64,000 nucleotides of DNA, taken from NCBI GenBank assembly GCA_035518715.1, contig DATIXJ010000043.1, positions 186,001 through 250,000 on the forward strand, given 5' to 3'. A program made the translations under genes and the position numbers. The stretch comes from DATIXJ01 sp035518715 (GTDB lineage Bacteria > Bacteroidota > Ignavibacteria > UBA10030 > SZUA-254). Every line of letters begins with the position of its first letter. Position 1 is the first letter of the stretch. Positions 42,294 to 51,949 of the stretch are shown here, piece after piece. Under the pieces are notes generated by a model. That model had not been told where the DNA came from and did not search any database. It saw only the letters and a program-made list of their open reading frames with translations.

Positions 42294-44819
42294 ATGCCAC
42301 TCAGCAAAAAAGCAAAAATCTGGATCATCGTGCTCTCCATTCCCGTTGGGCTCATCATCTGCTGCATCATCGCGGCGAAAATCTATTTCACCAGTGACCG
42401 GCTGAAGGCCTTCATCATCCCAAAAATTGAAGATGCCACGCACCGGACTGTGGCTGTCGGCGATATTTCCCTTTCGGTATTTCCAACCATTGCGGTTTCA
42501 ATCGATAACCTTGCCATCTCGAACCCTGCGGGAAGCTCGTTCGACCGCGATACACTTCTTTCGCTCGATAACCTTCGGATAAAAGTGAAACTGCTCCCGC
42601 TCCTCGCATCCAGAGCCGAGATCGATTATATCGTCATCACACATCCGGTCATCTATATGGAAGTCACGAAGGACGGGAAGAAAAATTACTCGAGCGAAGA
42701 ATCCGGAAAAGCTCCAAACACCAAAGTTACCGTCGAGAGCAGTAATACCGGGGCGCTTCTCCTTTCCAATCTCGAAATCAACAACGGAGAAATCGAGCAG
42801 GTCGATAAGAAGTATGATGCGCACATGCTTATCCAGGGACTGAACCAGACATGCAGTGTCGAAGCCCTTCCGGGTGAAAACACCATGGTCATCAAGGGTA
42901 CCTCGTCGATCGGCTCGTTCAGCTACGGCGCGCTGAAGATGTGGTACCTGAGCAATCAGCCGATATCGGGCGACGAAAAACTTACCTACAATCTGCACGA
43001 TGACGTGCTTTCGTTCGACGAGGCGGCATTCAAAGTTCGTGACCTGCCGCTGAAAATTTCCGGAACGATCTCCCATCTCACACAGCCGGAACTCACGATG
43101 AACCTCGATGTCTCTTCTCCGGGTGCGGATATGGCGAGCTTACTCTCGCTCATCCCGCCGGAGATGCTCAAGAAAACATCCGGGCTCTCGAGCTCCGGAG
43201 ATGTGAAGTTTTCGTTGTCGATCAAAGGACCCTCGAGCGCGACAATGAATCCGGGAATCAGCGGTTCATTTACCGTCGGGAATGGCAAAGTGCAGTACGC
43301 CTCCCTCCCGAAATCGATTACGAATATCAATGTTGCAGGATCATTCCAGAAACCGTCGGCGCCCATTGGAAGTATCGGCGGAGGAAACTTCACCATTGAC
43401 AAGATGACGGCAACTGTCGGGAGCAACACTCTTGACGGCAAACTTTCAGTGACGAATTTCGGCGATCCCAATCTCACGGCTTCGTTCGGTGGCAACCTCA
43501 ATCTTGATGAGGTGAAGGATTTCTATCCGCTCGAGCAGGGAACAGAGATGTCGGGGATGATGAAAGCAAACGTTTCGGTTGCCGGAAAGGCGAAAGTGCC
43601 CCAGACCATGAAAGCGTCGGGAACGATTGCTTTTCAGAACGTGACCATCAAAAGCTCCGGGTCGCCGAAACCTCTGCGGAATCTGAACGGCACGATCTCG
43701 TTCAACAATCAGTCGATCGAGACAAAGCAGCTTGCCATGAATATCGGGGAATCGGATCTCAATCTCGCGTTCACACTCAATAATTATCTCGGGCTCGTGA
43801 TGAGCGATGTTGCGAAGACTGCCGGGAAGCCGCATGCGACGGTCACGCTCACGTCGAAACAGCTGCGCACTGCCGACCTGATGTCCGAGCAGGCGCCACC
43901 GGCACAAGGTGCCCCAAAGAAGAGTTCGCCGGCTGCGTCGCAGGGTGCTCTCCTCCCGGATATCGATGTCGATGCGAACGTCTCGATTGACAAGCTGCAG
44001 ACTGACAAGTTTGCCCTCACCAATGCAAAGGGGTCGCTGAACATTGCCGGTGGTGTCGTCAATCTCAAGAACTTCAACGTGAACGCGTTCAATGGGACGG
44101 TGCAGACAAAAGGAATGCTTGATCTCCGGGATCCGAAAAAGAAACCGTTCAATCTTGACCTGGATGTGAAGAATGTCGAGTCGAACGCGCTCCTCTCAAA
44201 CTTCACGACATTCGGCCAGTATCTGTTCGGGAGTTTTTCGACAACGACGACGATGAAGGGGGATCTGAACGATACGCTCGGTCTGAATACCCAGACGCTT
44301 CTCGGAAACGGAACGGTCAATATTGCGAACGGGAAACTGAGCGGCTATCCTCTCACACAGAAGCTGGCGGACTTTACCAGCCTGGCCGATCTGCGCGAGA
44401 TCAATTTCAAGAACTGGGCGAATGCCTTCTCGATTTCAAACGGACGTCTCAACGTAAAGGACCTGAAAATTTCGACGGGTACGACCGACTTTCTCGTCGG
44501 AGGTTCGGAGGGACTCGACGGTTCGATGGATTATAATTTGACGGTAAAGCTGCCCGCATCGGTTTCCGATAAGATCAACATCGGAGGTGTCGGTGCGCAG
44601 GTACTCCAGTTCTTCAAAGACAAAGACGGGAGGATCAATCTTCCGCTGAATGTCTCTGGTCAGGCGATGAGCCCGGTTGTGCGGCTTGATGCCTCGGCAG
44701 AGCAGAATGCGATGAAGAATGCCCTGCAGCAGAAACTGAATGATGCCACAAAGGGCACCCAGGATGATCTGAAGAAGAAGGCGCAGGACGCGCTGAAGAA
44801 CCTCTTCAAGAAGCCCTGA
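42294..44819 (+). CDS. AsmA-family protein
   Basis: An 841-aa protein with an N-terminal transmembrane helix (about residues 9-30) followed by long beta-rich repeats. The beginning (YFTSDRLKAFIIPKIEDATHRTVAVGDISLSVFPTIAVSIDNLAISN) is typical of AsmA/YhjG proteins; the C-terminal AsmA_2-type region (about 560-790) follows a low-complexity Pro/Ala linker near 528-545. AsmA-like proteins span the periplasm and help transport or sort phospholipids to the outer membrane (known for E. coli YhdP/TamB relatives). It is followed after 3 bp by rsmA. GAGGG lies 8 bp upstream of the start. Confidence 0.85.
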   Translation: MPLSKKAKIWIIVLSIPVGLIICCIIAAKIYFTSDRLKAFIIPKIEDATHRTVAVGDISLSVFPTIAVSIDNLAISNPAGSSFDRDTLLSLDNLRIKVKLLPLLASRAEIDYIVITHPVIYMEVTKDGKKNYSSEESGKAPNTKVTVESSNTGALLLSNLEINNGEIEQVDKKYDAHMLIQGLNQTCSVEALPGENTMVIKGTSSIGSFSYGALKMWYLSNQPISGDEKLTYNLHDDVLSFDEAAFKVRDLPLKISGTISHLTQPELTMNLDVSSPGADMASLLSLIPPEMLKKTSGLSSSGDVKFSLSIKGPSSATMNPGISGSFTVGNGKVQYASLPKSITNINVAGSFQKPSAPIGSIGGGNFTIDKMTATVGSNTLDGKLSVTNFGDPNLTASFGGNLNLDEVKDFYPLEQGTEMSGMMKANVSVAGKAKVPQTMKASGTIAFQNVTIKSSGSPKPLRNLNGTISFNNQSIETKQLAMNIGESDLNLAFTLNNYLGLVMSDVAKTAGKPHATVTLTSKQLRTADLMSEQAPPAQGAPKKSSPAASQGALLPDIDVDANVSIDKLQTDKFALTNAKGSLNIAGGVVNLKNFNVNAFNGTVQTKGMLDLRDPKKKPFNLDLDVKNVESNALLSNFTTFGQYLFGSFSTTTTMKGDLNDTLGLNTQTLLGNGTVNIANGKLSGYPLTQKLADFTSLADLREINFKNWANAFSISNGRLNVKDLKISTGTTDFLVGGSEGLDGSMDYNLTVKLPASVSDKINIGGVGAQVLQFFKDKDGRINLPLNVSGQAMSPVVRLDASAEQNAMKNALQQKLNDATKGTQDDLKKKAQDALKNLFKKP

Positions 44820-44822
44820 GGG

Positions 44823-45641
44823 ATGGCAAAACAGCAGCGTCTTTTGGTCAAACCTAAACAGTCGCTCGGGCAGAATTTCCTGATCGATGAGAATATTATC
44901 AGGAAAATCATCAGTGAGTTTCATCCTTCCCCGGATGATGTTGTCGTAGAGGTTGGACCCGGAAACGGCGCCCTCACCGCAGAACTCGCCGGACGCGTTA
45001 ACCATCTGGTCACCGTTGAAATCGACGGGAGGATCATTGCATCGCTCAACGAGAGATTTGCGTCTCCCAATGTCACCATCATCCATCAGGATATTCTTGA
45101 TCTCGATTTCCCCGCAGTTCATCAGCAATGGAATCATCCGCTGAGGATTATCGGGAATCTTCCATATCATCTGACGAGCCCGATCCTTTTCAAATGCTTT
45201 GATGCAGCAGGCGTGATCGGTGATCTCACGATCATGGTACAGCGTGAAGTGGCCCAGCGGATTACTGCACGCGTGGGGACGAAAGCGTACGGCATCCTCT
45301 CAGTACTCACGCAATATTATGCGACGTCCCGGCTTCTGTTTCAGGTCTCACCGGGGTGTTTCTATCCAAAACCCAAAGTCACTTCCTCGGTACTCCGGAT
45401 TGCATTTCGTCATCCGCCGTCAGGAACGAATGACCAGGTCCTCTTCCGGACGGTGGTTCGGACGGCATTCGGAAAACGCAGAAAAACGCTCAGAAACTGC
45501 CTGGAGTATTTTCCTTCCATACAACTGAACATCCCGGAGCTTGAAAAGGAACTGTCCTTCCCGCTTCACCGGCGGGCGGAACAACTCACCCTTCGGGAGT
45601 TTGTCGAGCTTGCCGATCGTATTGAATCACAAATACGATAA
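44823..45641 (+). CDS. rsmA: 16S rRNA dimethyladenosine transferase
   Basis: RsmA (KsgA) dimethylates two adenines near the 3' end of 16S rRNA. The 272-aa product has the opening KQSLGQNFLIDENIIRKI, the SAM motif VVEVGPGNGALTAELA (about residues 42-56), the acidic end of the next strand (TVEIDGRI) and the catalytic IGNLPYHLTSPIL near residue 112. C-terminal all-alpha region as usual. It starts 3 bp after the AsmA gene. Confidence 0.96.
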   Translation: MAKQQRLLVKPKQSLGQNFLIDENIIRKIISEFHPSPDDVVVEVGPGNGALTAELAGRVNHLVTVEIDGRIIASLNERFASPNVTIIHQDILDLDFPAVHQQWNHPLRIIGNLPYHLTSPILFKCFDAAGVIGDLTIMVQREVAQRITARVGTKAYGILSVLTQYYATSRLLFQVSPGCFYPKPKVTSSVLRIAFRHPPSGTNDQVLFRTVVRTAFGKRRKTLRNCLEYFPSIQLNIPELEKELSFPLHRRAEQLTLREFVELADRIESQIR

Positions 45642-45659
45642 ATAAGTGATTTATCTTTT
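45637..45659 (+). terminator. Weak AT-rich terminator after rsmA
   Basis: A 7-bp AT-rich stem (45637-45643 with 45649-45655) over the rsmA stop codon, 5-nt loop and four T. Low stability, so confidence is modest. Confidence 0.35.
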
Positions 45660-45721
45660 CCCTGAATTTTGTACATTGTTGAAATTGTTTTTGAATCGGC
45701 AGTCAGTCCGAGAGAAATGTC

Positions 45722-48352
45722 TTGCCCACGGAAACACTCAATAAGGTCATCTCGAAACTCTCAACTCCGTTGAAGCGCGGCGGGGCGGCGATCCAGGTAT
45801 CCCCGCAGCTCATCGAAGCGGCGCGGTCGGAAACGCAGGATGCGTTCCGTAAGCTCGAGACTTCCCCTGCGGGATTATCGGATGCGGAAGTCGAAGCAAG
45901 GCGTGAGAAGTATGGGCTGAACGAAGCCGTTCATGAAGTCCGGCACGGCTGGCTCTGGCGTCTGCTGACTTCGCTGCGCAACCCGCTGGTGATTCTTCTC
46001 AGCGCTCTCGCGGCGATTTCGTTTGCTACGGGCGACGTCCGGGCGGGCGTCGTCATGTGCCTCATGGTCGTGCTCGGTGTCCTGCTGAAGTTCATACAGG
46101 AAAGCCGTGCGGATACAGCTGCAGCGCGGCTCAAAGCAATGATCAAGGTGACCGCCACAGTCATTCGCGACTCCCAGCCGAAAGAAGTTCCTCTCAGAGA
46201 TCTCGTACCGGGGGATATCGTAAAACTCTCCGCGGGCGATATGATCCCCGCCGACATCCGCGTTGTTTCGTCCAAGGATCTATTCATCATTCAGGCAAGT
46301 CTCACCGGCGAGTCGCTTCCGATCGAAAAATTCGATTTGCGTGAGACGCGCGAGAATGTTCCACCGCTGGAGTTCTCCAATATCTGCTTTCTTGGCACGA
46401 GCGTTGAGAGCGGAACGGCGACCGGAGTAGTCGCCGCCACGGGCAACCAGACGTATTTCGGGAGCATGGCAGGGAGCATCGTCGGCCAGCAGATTGAAAC
46501 GAGCTTCGATAAAGGGATTAAGAGGTTCACCTGGCTGATGATCCGGTTTATGATGGTGATGGTCCCGCTCGTCTTCATCATCAACGGCATCACGAAGGGC
46601 AATTGGACCGAAGCGTTTTTCTTCGCACTCGCCGTGGCGGTTGGCCTCACTCCGGAAATGCTGCCGATGATCGTGTCGGTCGGCTTGTCCCGCGGCGCAA
46701 TCCTGATGTCGCGTAAGAAGGTGATCGTCAAGCGGCTCAACTCAATACAGAATTTCGGTGCGATGGATGTCCTCTGCACGGACAAGACCGGAACGCTCAC
46801 GATGGATCATGTTATTCTCGAACATCACTGTGATGTTGTGAGAAAGGAGGATGATCTCGTCCTTCTTGATGCGTATCTGATCAGCCACTTTCAGACGGGA
46901 TTGAAGAATGTTCTCGACCGTGCAATTCTCGAGAACCGAGAGATTCACGAGGAAAAAGAGGTGGATTCGTACAAGAAGCTGGACGAGATTCCATTCGATT
47001 TCTCCCGCCGCATGATGTCCGTCGTGGTCGAGAAGCCGGGCGGCGGAATTCGCCTGCTGACGAAGGGCGCTCCGGAGGAGATCTTCCGGCGTTGTACACG
47101 CTTCGAGCTGGAAGAAGAAGTCCTGCCGATGGATCAGATTCTCATACAGGATTTGCGCGATGAATACGAACGATTGAGTGCCGAGGGATTCCGGGTGCTT
47201 GCCGTTGCCTATAAGGATCTCGAGAGCCGTCCTGCATACTCAAAGGACGACGAGACCAATCTTGTGCTGCGAGGGTATGTCGCGTTTCTCGATCCGCCGA
47301 AGGAAAGTGCCGGCCCTGCTATCGCTGTGCTGCAGAAACACGGAGTGGCCGTCAAGATCCTTACGGGTGACAATGATCTTGTGAGCAAGAAGGTCTGCCA
47401 CGATGTTGGCCTCCCCACGGAGTATGCTCTGCTCGGGTCCGACATTGAAAAGCTGGACGATGAGCAGCTTATTGAAGCAGCCAGGAAGGCGACACTCTTC
47501 TCACGACTCTCTCCCGCCCACAAGCAGCGCATCATCGAGGTTCTCCGGTCAAAGGGGCATGTGGTGGGATTCCTGGGAGATGGCATCAACGATGCACCCG
47601 CACTTCGCGCAGCGGATGTCGGAATCTCCGTCGATTCTGCGGTCGACATTGCAAAAGAATCTGCCGATGTTATTCTCCTCGAGAAGAGTCTGATGGTGCT
47701 GGAAGAAGGCGTCCTGGAAGGGCGCAAGGTTTTCAGCAATATCGTGAAATATGTTCGCATGGGAGCGAGTTCCAATTTTGGCAACATGTTCAGTGTGCTC
47801 GGGGCTAGCGCGTTCCTGCCGTTCGTTCCGATGCTGCCGATACAGGTGCTGACGAATAATCTCCTGTATGATTTCTCACAGGTCCCCATCCCGACGGATA
47901 ACGTGGATCCCGAGCAGATTCTCAAGCCGCGGCCCTGGTCGATGGACGACATCCGGCGCTTCATCTTGTATATCGGGCCGATCAGTTCCATATTCGACTA
48001 TACCACCTATTTTGTTATGCTCTATGTCTTTAACTGCTGGGATGTAGCGAAGGCCTCGCTCTTCCAGACCGGCTGGTTCGTTGAGTCGCTGATGACACAG
48101 ACACTCATCATTCATGTAATCCGGACGAATAAGATCCCATTCCTTCAGAGTACTCCGAGCGTTCCGCTCATTCTCACTTCGGCAATTATCATGTCGGTGG
48201 GGTTGCTCCTGCCGCATTCTGCGCTGGGACCTGCTCTCGGCTTCACGGAGTTGCCCTGGCTCTACTGGCCCATTCTCTTCATGACGCTTCTTTGTTACGT
48301 CATCCTCACTCAGGTCGTGAAGGCGTACCTGTTGAAGAAGAGCTGGATATGA
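45722..48352 (+). CDS. mgtA: P-type Mg2+-transporting ATPase (MgtA/MgtB type)
   Basis: An 876-aa class IIIB P-type ATPase of the inner membrane. It has the cation-ATPase N-terminal part (ARREKYGLNEA near residue 60), actuator TGES in ASLTGES, ten predicted helices, the phosphorylation site CTDKTGTLT near residue 353, KGAPEE, TGDN and the hinge GDGINDAPALRAADVGISVDSA. NNLLYDFSQVPIPTDNVD near the C-terminus is diagnostic of MgtA/MgtB. It begins with TTG at 45722; no in-frame ATG lies close, and the ribosome site is weak. No Mg2+-sensing leader of the known type fits in the 80-bp gap. Confidence 0.9.
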   Translation: MPTETLNKVISKLSTPLKRGGAAIQVSPQLIEAARSETQDAFRKLETSPAGLSDAEVEARREKYGLNEAVHEVRHGWLWRLLTSLRNPLVILLSALAAISFATGDVRAGVVMCLMVVLGVLLKFIQESRADTAAARLKAMIKVTATVIRDSQPKEVPLRDLVPGDIVKLSAGDMIPADIRVVSSKDLFIIQASLTGESLPIEKFDLRETRENVPPLEFSNICFLGTSVESGTATGVVAATGNQTYFGSMAGSIVGQQIETSFDKGIKRFTWLMIRFMMVMVPLVFIINGITKGNWTEAFFFALAVAVGLTPEMLPMIVSVGLSRGAILMSRKKVIVKRLNSIQNFGAMDVLCTDKTGTLTMDHVILEHHCDVVRKEDDLVLLDAYLISHFQTGLKNVLDRAILENREIHEEKEVDSYKKLDEIPFDFSRRMMSVVVEKPGGGIRLLTKGAPEEIFRRCTRFELEEEVLPMDQILIQDLRDEYERLSAEGFRVLAVAYKDLESRPAYSKDDETNLVLRGYVAFLDPPKESAGPAIAVLQKHGVAVKILTGDNDLVSKKVCHDVGLPTEYALLGSDIEKLDDEQLIEAARKATLFSRLSPAHKQRIIEVLRSKGHVVGFLGDGINDAPALRAADVGISVDSAVDIAKESADVILLEKSLMVLEEGVLEGRKVFSNIVKYVRMGASSNFGNMFSVLGASAFLPFVPMLPIQVLTNNLLYDFSQVPIPTDNVDPEQILKPRPWSMDDIRRFILYIGPISSIFDYTTYFVMLYVFNCWDVAKASLFQTGWFVESLMTQTLIIHVIRTNKIPFLQSTPSVPLILTSAIIMSVGLLLPHSALGPALGFTELPWLYWPILFMTLLCYVILTQVVKAYLLKKSWI

Positions 48353-48416
48353 TCTTCTTCTCTTCCATGTGCCGCGCCGGGCAATCTCGCCGAAGCAGAC
48401 ACACTCCGCTTCAGCG

Positions 48417-49343
48417 ATGCTGATGGGTACTTCAACGTTGCACCGTTCTCTCCGGCCTGTTGACGTTCTCGTCATTGCGTTTCTCCTCGTTCTCTCGTTG
48501 ATCGATATCGTTTTCTTTCGGCGGATCTCGGACGCGCCGATGCTCATCGGCGTGAATGTTCTCTCCTCGATTGCCCTGATTGCCGTGTCCTCCTCATCGG
48601 AGTCGGGAACATCTTCTCTCGTAAAAGCCGTTCATAACTGGTACCCGGTCCCGACGATCTTTCTCGTTTTCAAGGAGATGTATATCATCATCCAGTCGCT
48701 TGCGAGGCCGGATTGTGACCCTCTCCTGATCGCCATCGATCATGCGTTATTCGGAACTCATCCCACCGTATGGTTGGGGGCTCATTCCTCTCCCGCAGTA
48801 ACGGAAATTCTCCAGGTTGCATACGTGAGTTATTATTTCATCATGCTGACGGTAGGGATAGAAACGTTTCGCGATCAGGACCGTTCAAAATTCTCGTACG
48901 TTCTTTTTCTCATCGTGTACGGATTTTTTCTCTCGTATCTCGGCTATGTTGCATTCCCGGCGATCGGTCCGCGCTTCACGCTTCACGACTTCTCTCAGCT
49001 TAACAACGAACTCCCGGGCGTGTGGCTGACAAACGGATTGCGCGATATCATCAACGCCGGTGAATCGATTCCGCCGAATGTCTCGAATGCCGCGCTCTAC
49101 GCACAACGTGATGCATTCCCGAGCGGTCACACGGAGATGACGCTCATCTCGCTCTATCTCGCGTTTCACTATCGGCTCAAAAGCCGATGGGTGCTCCTCG
49201 TCTTTGGCTCACTCCTCATCATCAGCACCGTCTACCTGCGCTATCACTACATCATCGATGTGGTCGGAGGAATTCTCTTCATGCTCTTCGCCGTGTGGAG
49301 CGCTCCGATACTCTTCCACTGGTGGGAACGAAAACGCAGCTGA
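48417..49343 (+). CDS. PAP2-family membrane phosphatase/phosphotransferase
   Basis: A membrane protein (308 aa from the ATG at 48417; an earlier in-frame start at 48369 adds 16 unlikely residues) with about six helices. It shows the PAP2 signature in two parts: DAFPSGHTEMT (motif C2, with the catalytic His) and YLRYHYIIDVVGG (motif C3 with the second His and Asp). The layout resembles inositol-phosphotransferase-like PAP2 proteins. Likely substrates are phosphatidic acid, undecaprenyl diphosphate or sphingolipid head groups; not decidable here. It is followed by plsC 193 bp later. Confidence 0.83.
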   Translation: MLMGTSTLHRSLRPVDVLVIAFLLVLSLIDIVFFRRISDAPMLIGVNVLSSIALIAVSSSSESGTSSLVKAVHNWYPVPTIFLVFKEMYIIIQSLARPDCDPLLIAIDHALFGTHPTVWLGAHSSPAVTEILQVAYVSYYFIMLTVGIETFRDQDRSKFSYVLFLIVYGFFLSYLGYVAFPAIGPRFTLHDFSQLNNELPGVWLTNGLRDIINAGESIPPNVSNAALYAQRDAFPSGHTEMTLISLYLAFHYRLKSRWVLLVFGSLLIISTVYLRYHYIIDVVGGILFMLFAVWSAPILFHWWERKRS

Positions 49344-49536
49344 TGATTCTGCGATCAATCTTCCTTGCATTTCAGTCACTGGTTTTGTATCATTCATAAA
49401 CCACGATGTAGTTCAGTCAAAACAGGGATCGCATGGCTCCGATGTTTCTGCATTCGGGATCTTCACGGAATCGGATGCCAAGCCCCCTCTTCTCCCGGCC
49501 GGCCTTCTTTCCGATTGATTTTCTGCACGACAACGC

Positions 49537-50253
49537 ATGATCATTTCGCTGGTGAAAATCGTCTTTGCCATTTTGTATTCGGGATTTATGGCGGCACTGG
49601 AACTTCTGTGCATCCCGTTTCACCGGACCGGTAAGCTCTTTCACGCCCTTGCCAGAGTTCATGCCCGCGGAATACTGATCGGCTGCGGTGTGCGCGTGAA
49701 GGTCGAAGGTCTCGAGCGTGTTGATTTTTCGAGAAGCGCGATTTATGTTGCGAATCATGCGAGCTATTTCGATATTCCGGCGGTTGTTGCCGGCATCCCC
49801 GCTCAGATACGCATCGTCTACAAAAAGGAGCTCGAGCGAATTCCCATATTCGGGTGGGGATTGAAATACGGCAAGACGTACATCGGCATCGATCGCGGGA
49901 AGGGGCAGGATGCGGTGCAGAGTCTTGAGGAGGCCGCGCAACGGATCCGGAACGGGGCGTCGGTCATCATGTTTGCGGAAGGTACTCGTACATCAGACGG
50001 AAATCTCCAGCCGTTCAAACGCGGACCGTTTTTTCTCGCCGTCAAAGCCGGAGTGCCGGTCGTACCCGTAACGATCAGCGGGAGCTATGAGATTCTTCCC
50101 CGCCATTCGATGCGGATTCGGCCCGGCACGATCACGCTGACGCTCTCTGGACCGATCGAGCCGCCCGTATCGAACGGAAAGGACAGCGAATTCATACTCC
50201 GTGCTAAAGTGCACGAAGTGATCGCAGCGAATCTGCAGAAATTCAGGAAATGA
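49537..50253 (+). CDS. plsC: 1-acyl-sn-glycerol-3-phosphate acyltransferase
   Basis: PlsC adds the second acyl chain to make phosphatidic acid. The 238-aa protein starts with a membrane helix and has the acyltransferase motif NHASYFDIP (HxxxxD; about residues 74-82) and the FAEGTRTSDG motif (EGTR; about 148). The VPVVPVTISGS block is motif IV. Next are gatC and kdsB on the same strand, 3 bp apart. Confidence 0.92.
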   Translation: MIISLVKIVFAILYSGFMAALELLCIPFHRTGKLFHALARVHARGILIGCGVRVKVEGLERVDFSRSAIYVANHASYFDIPAVVAGIPAQIRIVYKKELERIPIFGWGLKYGKTYIGIDRGKGQDAVQSLEEAAQRIRNGASVIMFAEGTRTSDGNLQPFKRGPFFLAVKAGVPVVPVTISGSYEILPRHSMRIRPGTITLTLSGPIEPPVSNGKDSEFILRAKVHEVIAANLQKFRK

Positions 50254-50256
50254 CGT

Positions 50257-50550
50257 ATGGCAGTGACCATGAAAGATGTCGAGCATGTCGCCAAGCTCGC
50301 ACATCTGAAATTCAGTGAGGAAGAGAAAGCGGCGTTGCTGCACGATCTCAATGAGATATTGTCGTATATGGAAAAACTTAAAGAGGTCGACACATCGTCG
50401 GTCGAACCGTTGTCTCACGTCAACCCGGTCGGGAATGTGTTCAGAGAGGATATCGTCATTCCCTCGAGTGACAGGGAAACCATACTGAAGAATGCGCCTG
50501 ACCGGACGGAAGAGTTCTTCAAGGTACCAAAAGTCATCGGAGACAAGTGA
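50257..50550 (+). CDS. gatC: Asp-tRNA(Asn)/Glu-tRNA(Gln) amidotransferase subunit C
   Basis: A 97-aa small subunit that holds GatA and GatB together and is needed for making Gln-tRNA and/or Asn-tRNA by transamidation. It shows VEHVAKLAHLKFSEEE, the LNEILSYMEKLKEVDTSSVEP core and a C-terminal tail ending FFKVPKVI. gatA and gatB are not in the window. Confidence 0.95.
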   Translation: MAVTMKDVEHVAKLAHLKFSEEEKAALLHDLNEILSYMEKLKEVDTSSVEPLSHVNPVGNVFREDIVIPSSDRETILKNAPDRTEEFFKVPKVIGDK

Positions 50551-51330
50551 GTGGGTAATCCCGTAAAGGTCATCGGCATCATACCGGCGAGGTACGGCTC
50601 GACACGGCTGAAAGCAAAGCCCCTTGCGGACATCTGCGGCAAGCCGATGATCCAGCACGTGGCGGAGCGCGCACGAAAGGCCCGCTGTCTCAGCGATGTT
50701 CTCGTTGCCACAGATGATGAGCGTGTTGTGGCCGCTGTGAAGAACTTCGGTGGACATGCAGTGATGACGCCTCAGGAGCTGCGTTCGGGAACGGACCGAA
50801 TCGCGTTCGCGGCGAAAGGCCTCGCCGGAGCGGACCTCATTGTGAACATTCAGGGAGATGAGCCGCTCATAGCTCCGGAAATGATCGACGCGACGGTGGA
50901 ACCGTTACTGCGCGACGCGTCGATACGTGCAGGCACAGCAGCGAAACAACTATCTTCGGAAGAGGAATTGCGAAATCCGAGCATCGTGAAAGTCGTGATG
51001 GATTCTGCCGGCAACGCGCTCTACTTCTCCAGATCCCCGATCCCGTATCTGAGGGATGGCGGCGGGGACAAAAGCTGGACCTCGATCCATACCTATTACA
51101 AACATTTCGGCATTTATGTTTTTCGCCGCGAATTTCTCATTGAATTTTCAGGATGGAGCGAGTCGGCTCTGGAAAAGGCAGAGCGGCTCGAGCAGCTTCG
51201 CATTCTCGAACATGGCGTTGCGATTCGCGTGACCCTCACCGACTGCGAGAGCGTGGCAGTCGATACACCGGAGGATCTTGAAATGGTCAGGTCCATTCTC
51301 CGGAAGCAATTATCAGCAAAGAACTTATGA
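50551..51330 (+). CDS. kdsB: 3-deoxy-manno-octulosonate cytidylyltransferase
   Basis: KdsB activates KDO as CMP-KDO, the building block of lipid A core, proving an LPS-type outer membrane. The 259-aa product has IIPARYGSTRLKAKPL (residues 10-25), ATDDERV, NIQGDEPL and IGIY-type HFGIYVF segments. The GTG start lies directly after the gatC stop codon. The next gene starts inside its stop (ATGA). Confidence 0.95.
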   Translation: MGNPVKVIGIIPARYGSTRLKAKPLADICGKPMIQHVAERARKARCLSDVLVATDDERVVAAVKNFGGHAVMTPQELRSGTDRIAFAAKGLAGADLIVNIQGDEPLIAPEMIDATVEPLLRDASIRAGTAAKQLSSEEELRNPSIVKVVMDSAGNALYFSRSPIPYLRDGGGDKSWTSIHTYYKHFGIYVFRREFLIEFSGWSESALEKAERLEQLRILEHGVAIRVTLTDCESVAVDTPEDLEMVRSILRKQLSAKNL

Positions 51331-51938
51331 ACGACGATCAGAAACGTACTATCTGGGGTCACCTCCGCTCGACGTTCGGCCGCGGGCTTGCGGTCATCGT
51401 CCCGGTCGTGATCACGATCTGGGTGTTGCGCGGGCTTTTCGAGGCGGTCGACGGGATCATTTCTCCGGTCTTCGACCGCACCCTGGGTCAACACATCCCC
51501 GGGCTCGGATTCATCTCGATGGTTGTCCTGATTTTCCTGGTCGGGTTCTTTTCGCGCAACCTGATCGGCCGAGCACTCGGGGCGGCATTTGAGCGGGTCA
51601 TCTTTTCAATTCCGCTGGCGCGGACGATCTACAGCACGATGAAAGACCTCATGCAGATCGGCGGCAAGGGAAAATCGTTCCGCCAGGTTGTGCTCATCGA
51701 ATATCCGCGGCAGGGAGTCTGGACAGTCGGCTTTGTGACGAATGAGATCGTGATCGGCACCACACCTCCCAACGATACGATTAGCGTGTATATCCCCAAC
51801 CCTCCGAACCCCACCTCAGGCATGCTGGTTCTTGTTCCACGGTCGAGCGCCAAGATTCTTGATCTGTCGGTGGAAGACGGGCTGAAGCTCGTTCTTTCGG
51901 GAGGAATCGTGACAACAGGAACCATTACCATGAAATAA
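51327..51938 (+). CDS. DUF502 family membrane protein
   Basis: A 203-aa protein with two transmembrane helices (about residues 22-43 and 59-76), followed by the typical DUF502 core SIPLARTIYSTMKDLMQ and the PRxGVWTVGFVT segment, ending in a beta-rich domain (TPPNDTISVYIPNPPNPTSGMLVLVP). DUF502 proteins occur in bacteria and plants (LIKE COV) with unclear roles. It is translationally coupled with kdsB. Confidence 0.9.
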   Translation: MNDDQKRTIWGHLRSTFGRGLAVIVPVVITIWVLRGLFEAVDGIISPVFDRTLGQHIPGLGFISMVVLIFLVGFFSRNLIGRALGAAFERVIFSIPLARTIYSTMKDLMQIGGKGKSFRQVVLIEYPRQGVWTVGFVTNEIVIGTTPPNDTISVYIPNPPNPTSGMLVLVPRSSAKILDLSVEDGLKLVLSGGIVTTGTITMK

Positions 51939-51949
51939 TCGGAGATGAC

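Noticed and set aside
45642..45721. Mg2+ riboswitch before the P-type ATPase
   Set aside because: The gap is only 80 bp and shows no M-box or mgtA-leader-like structure.
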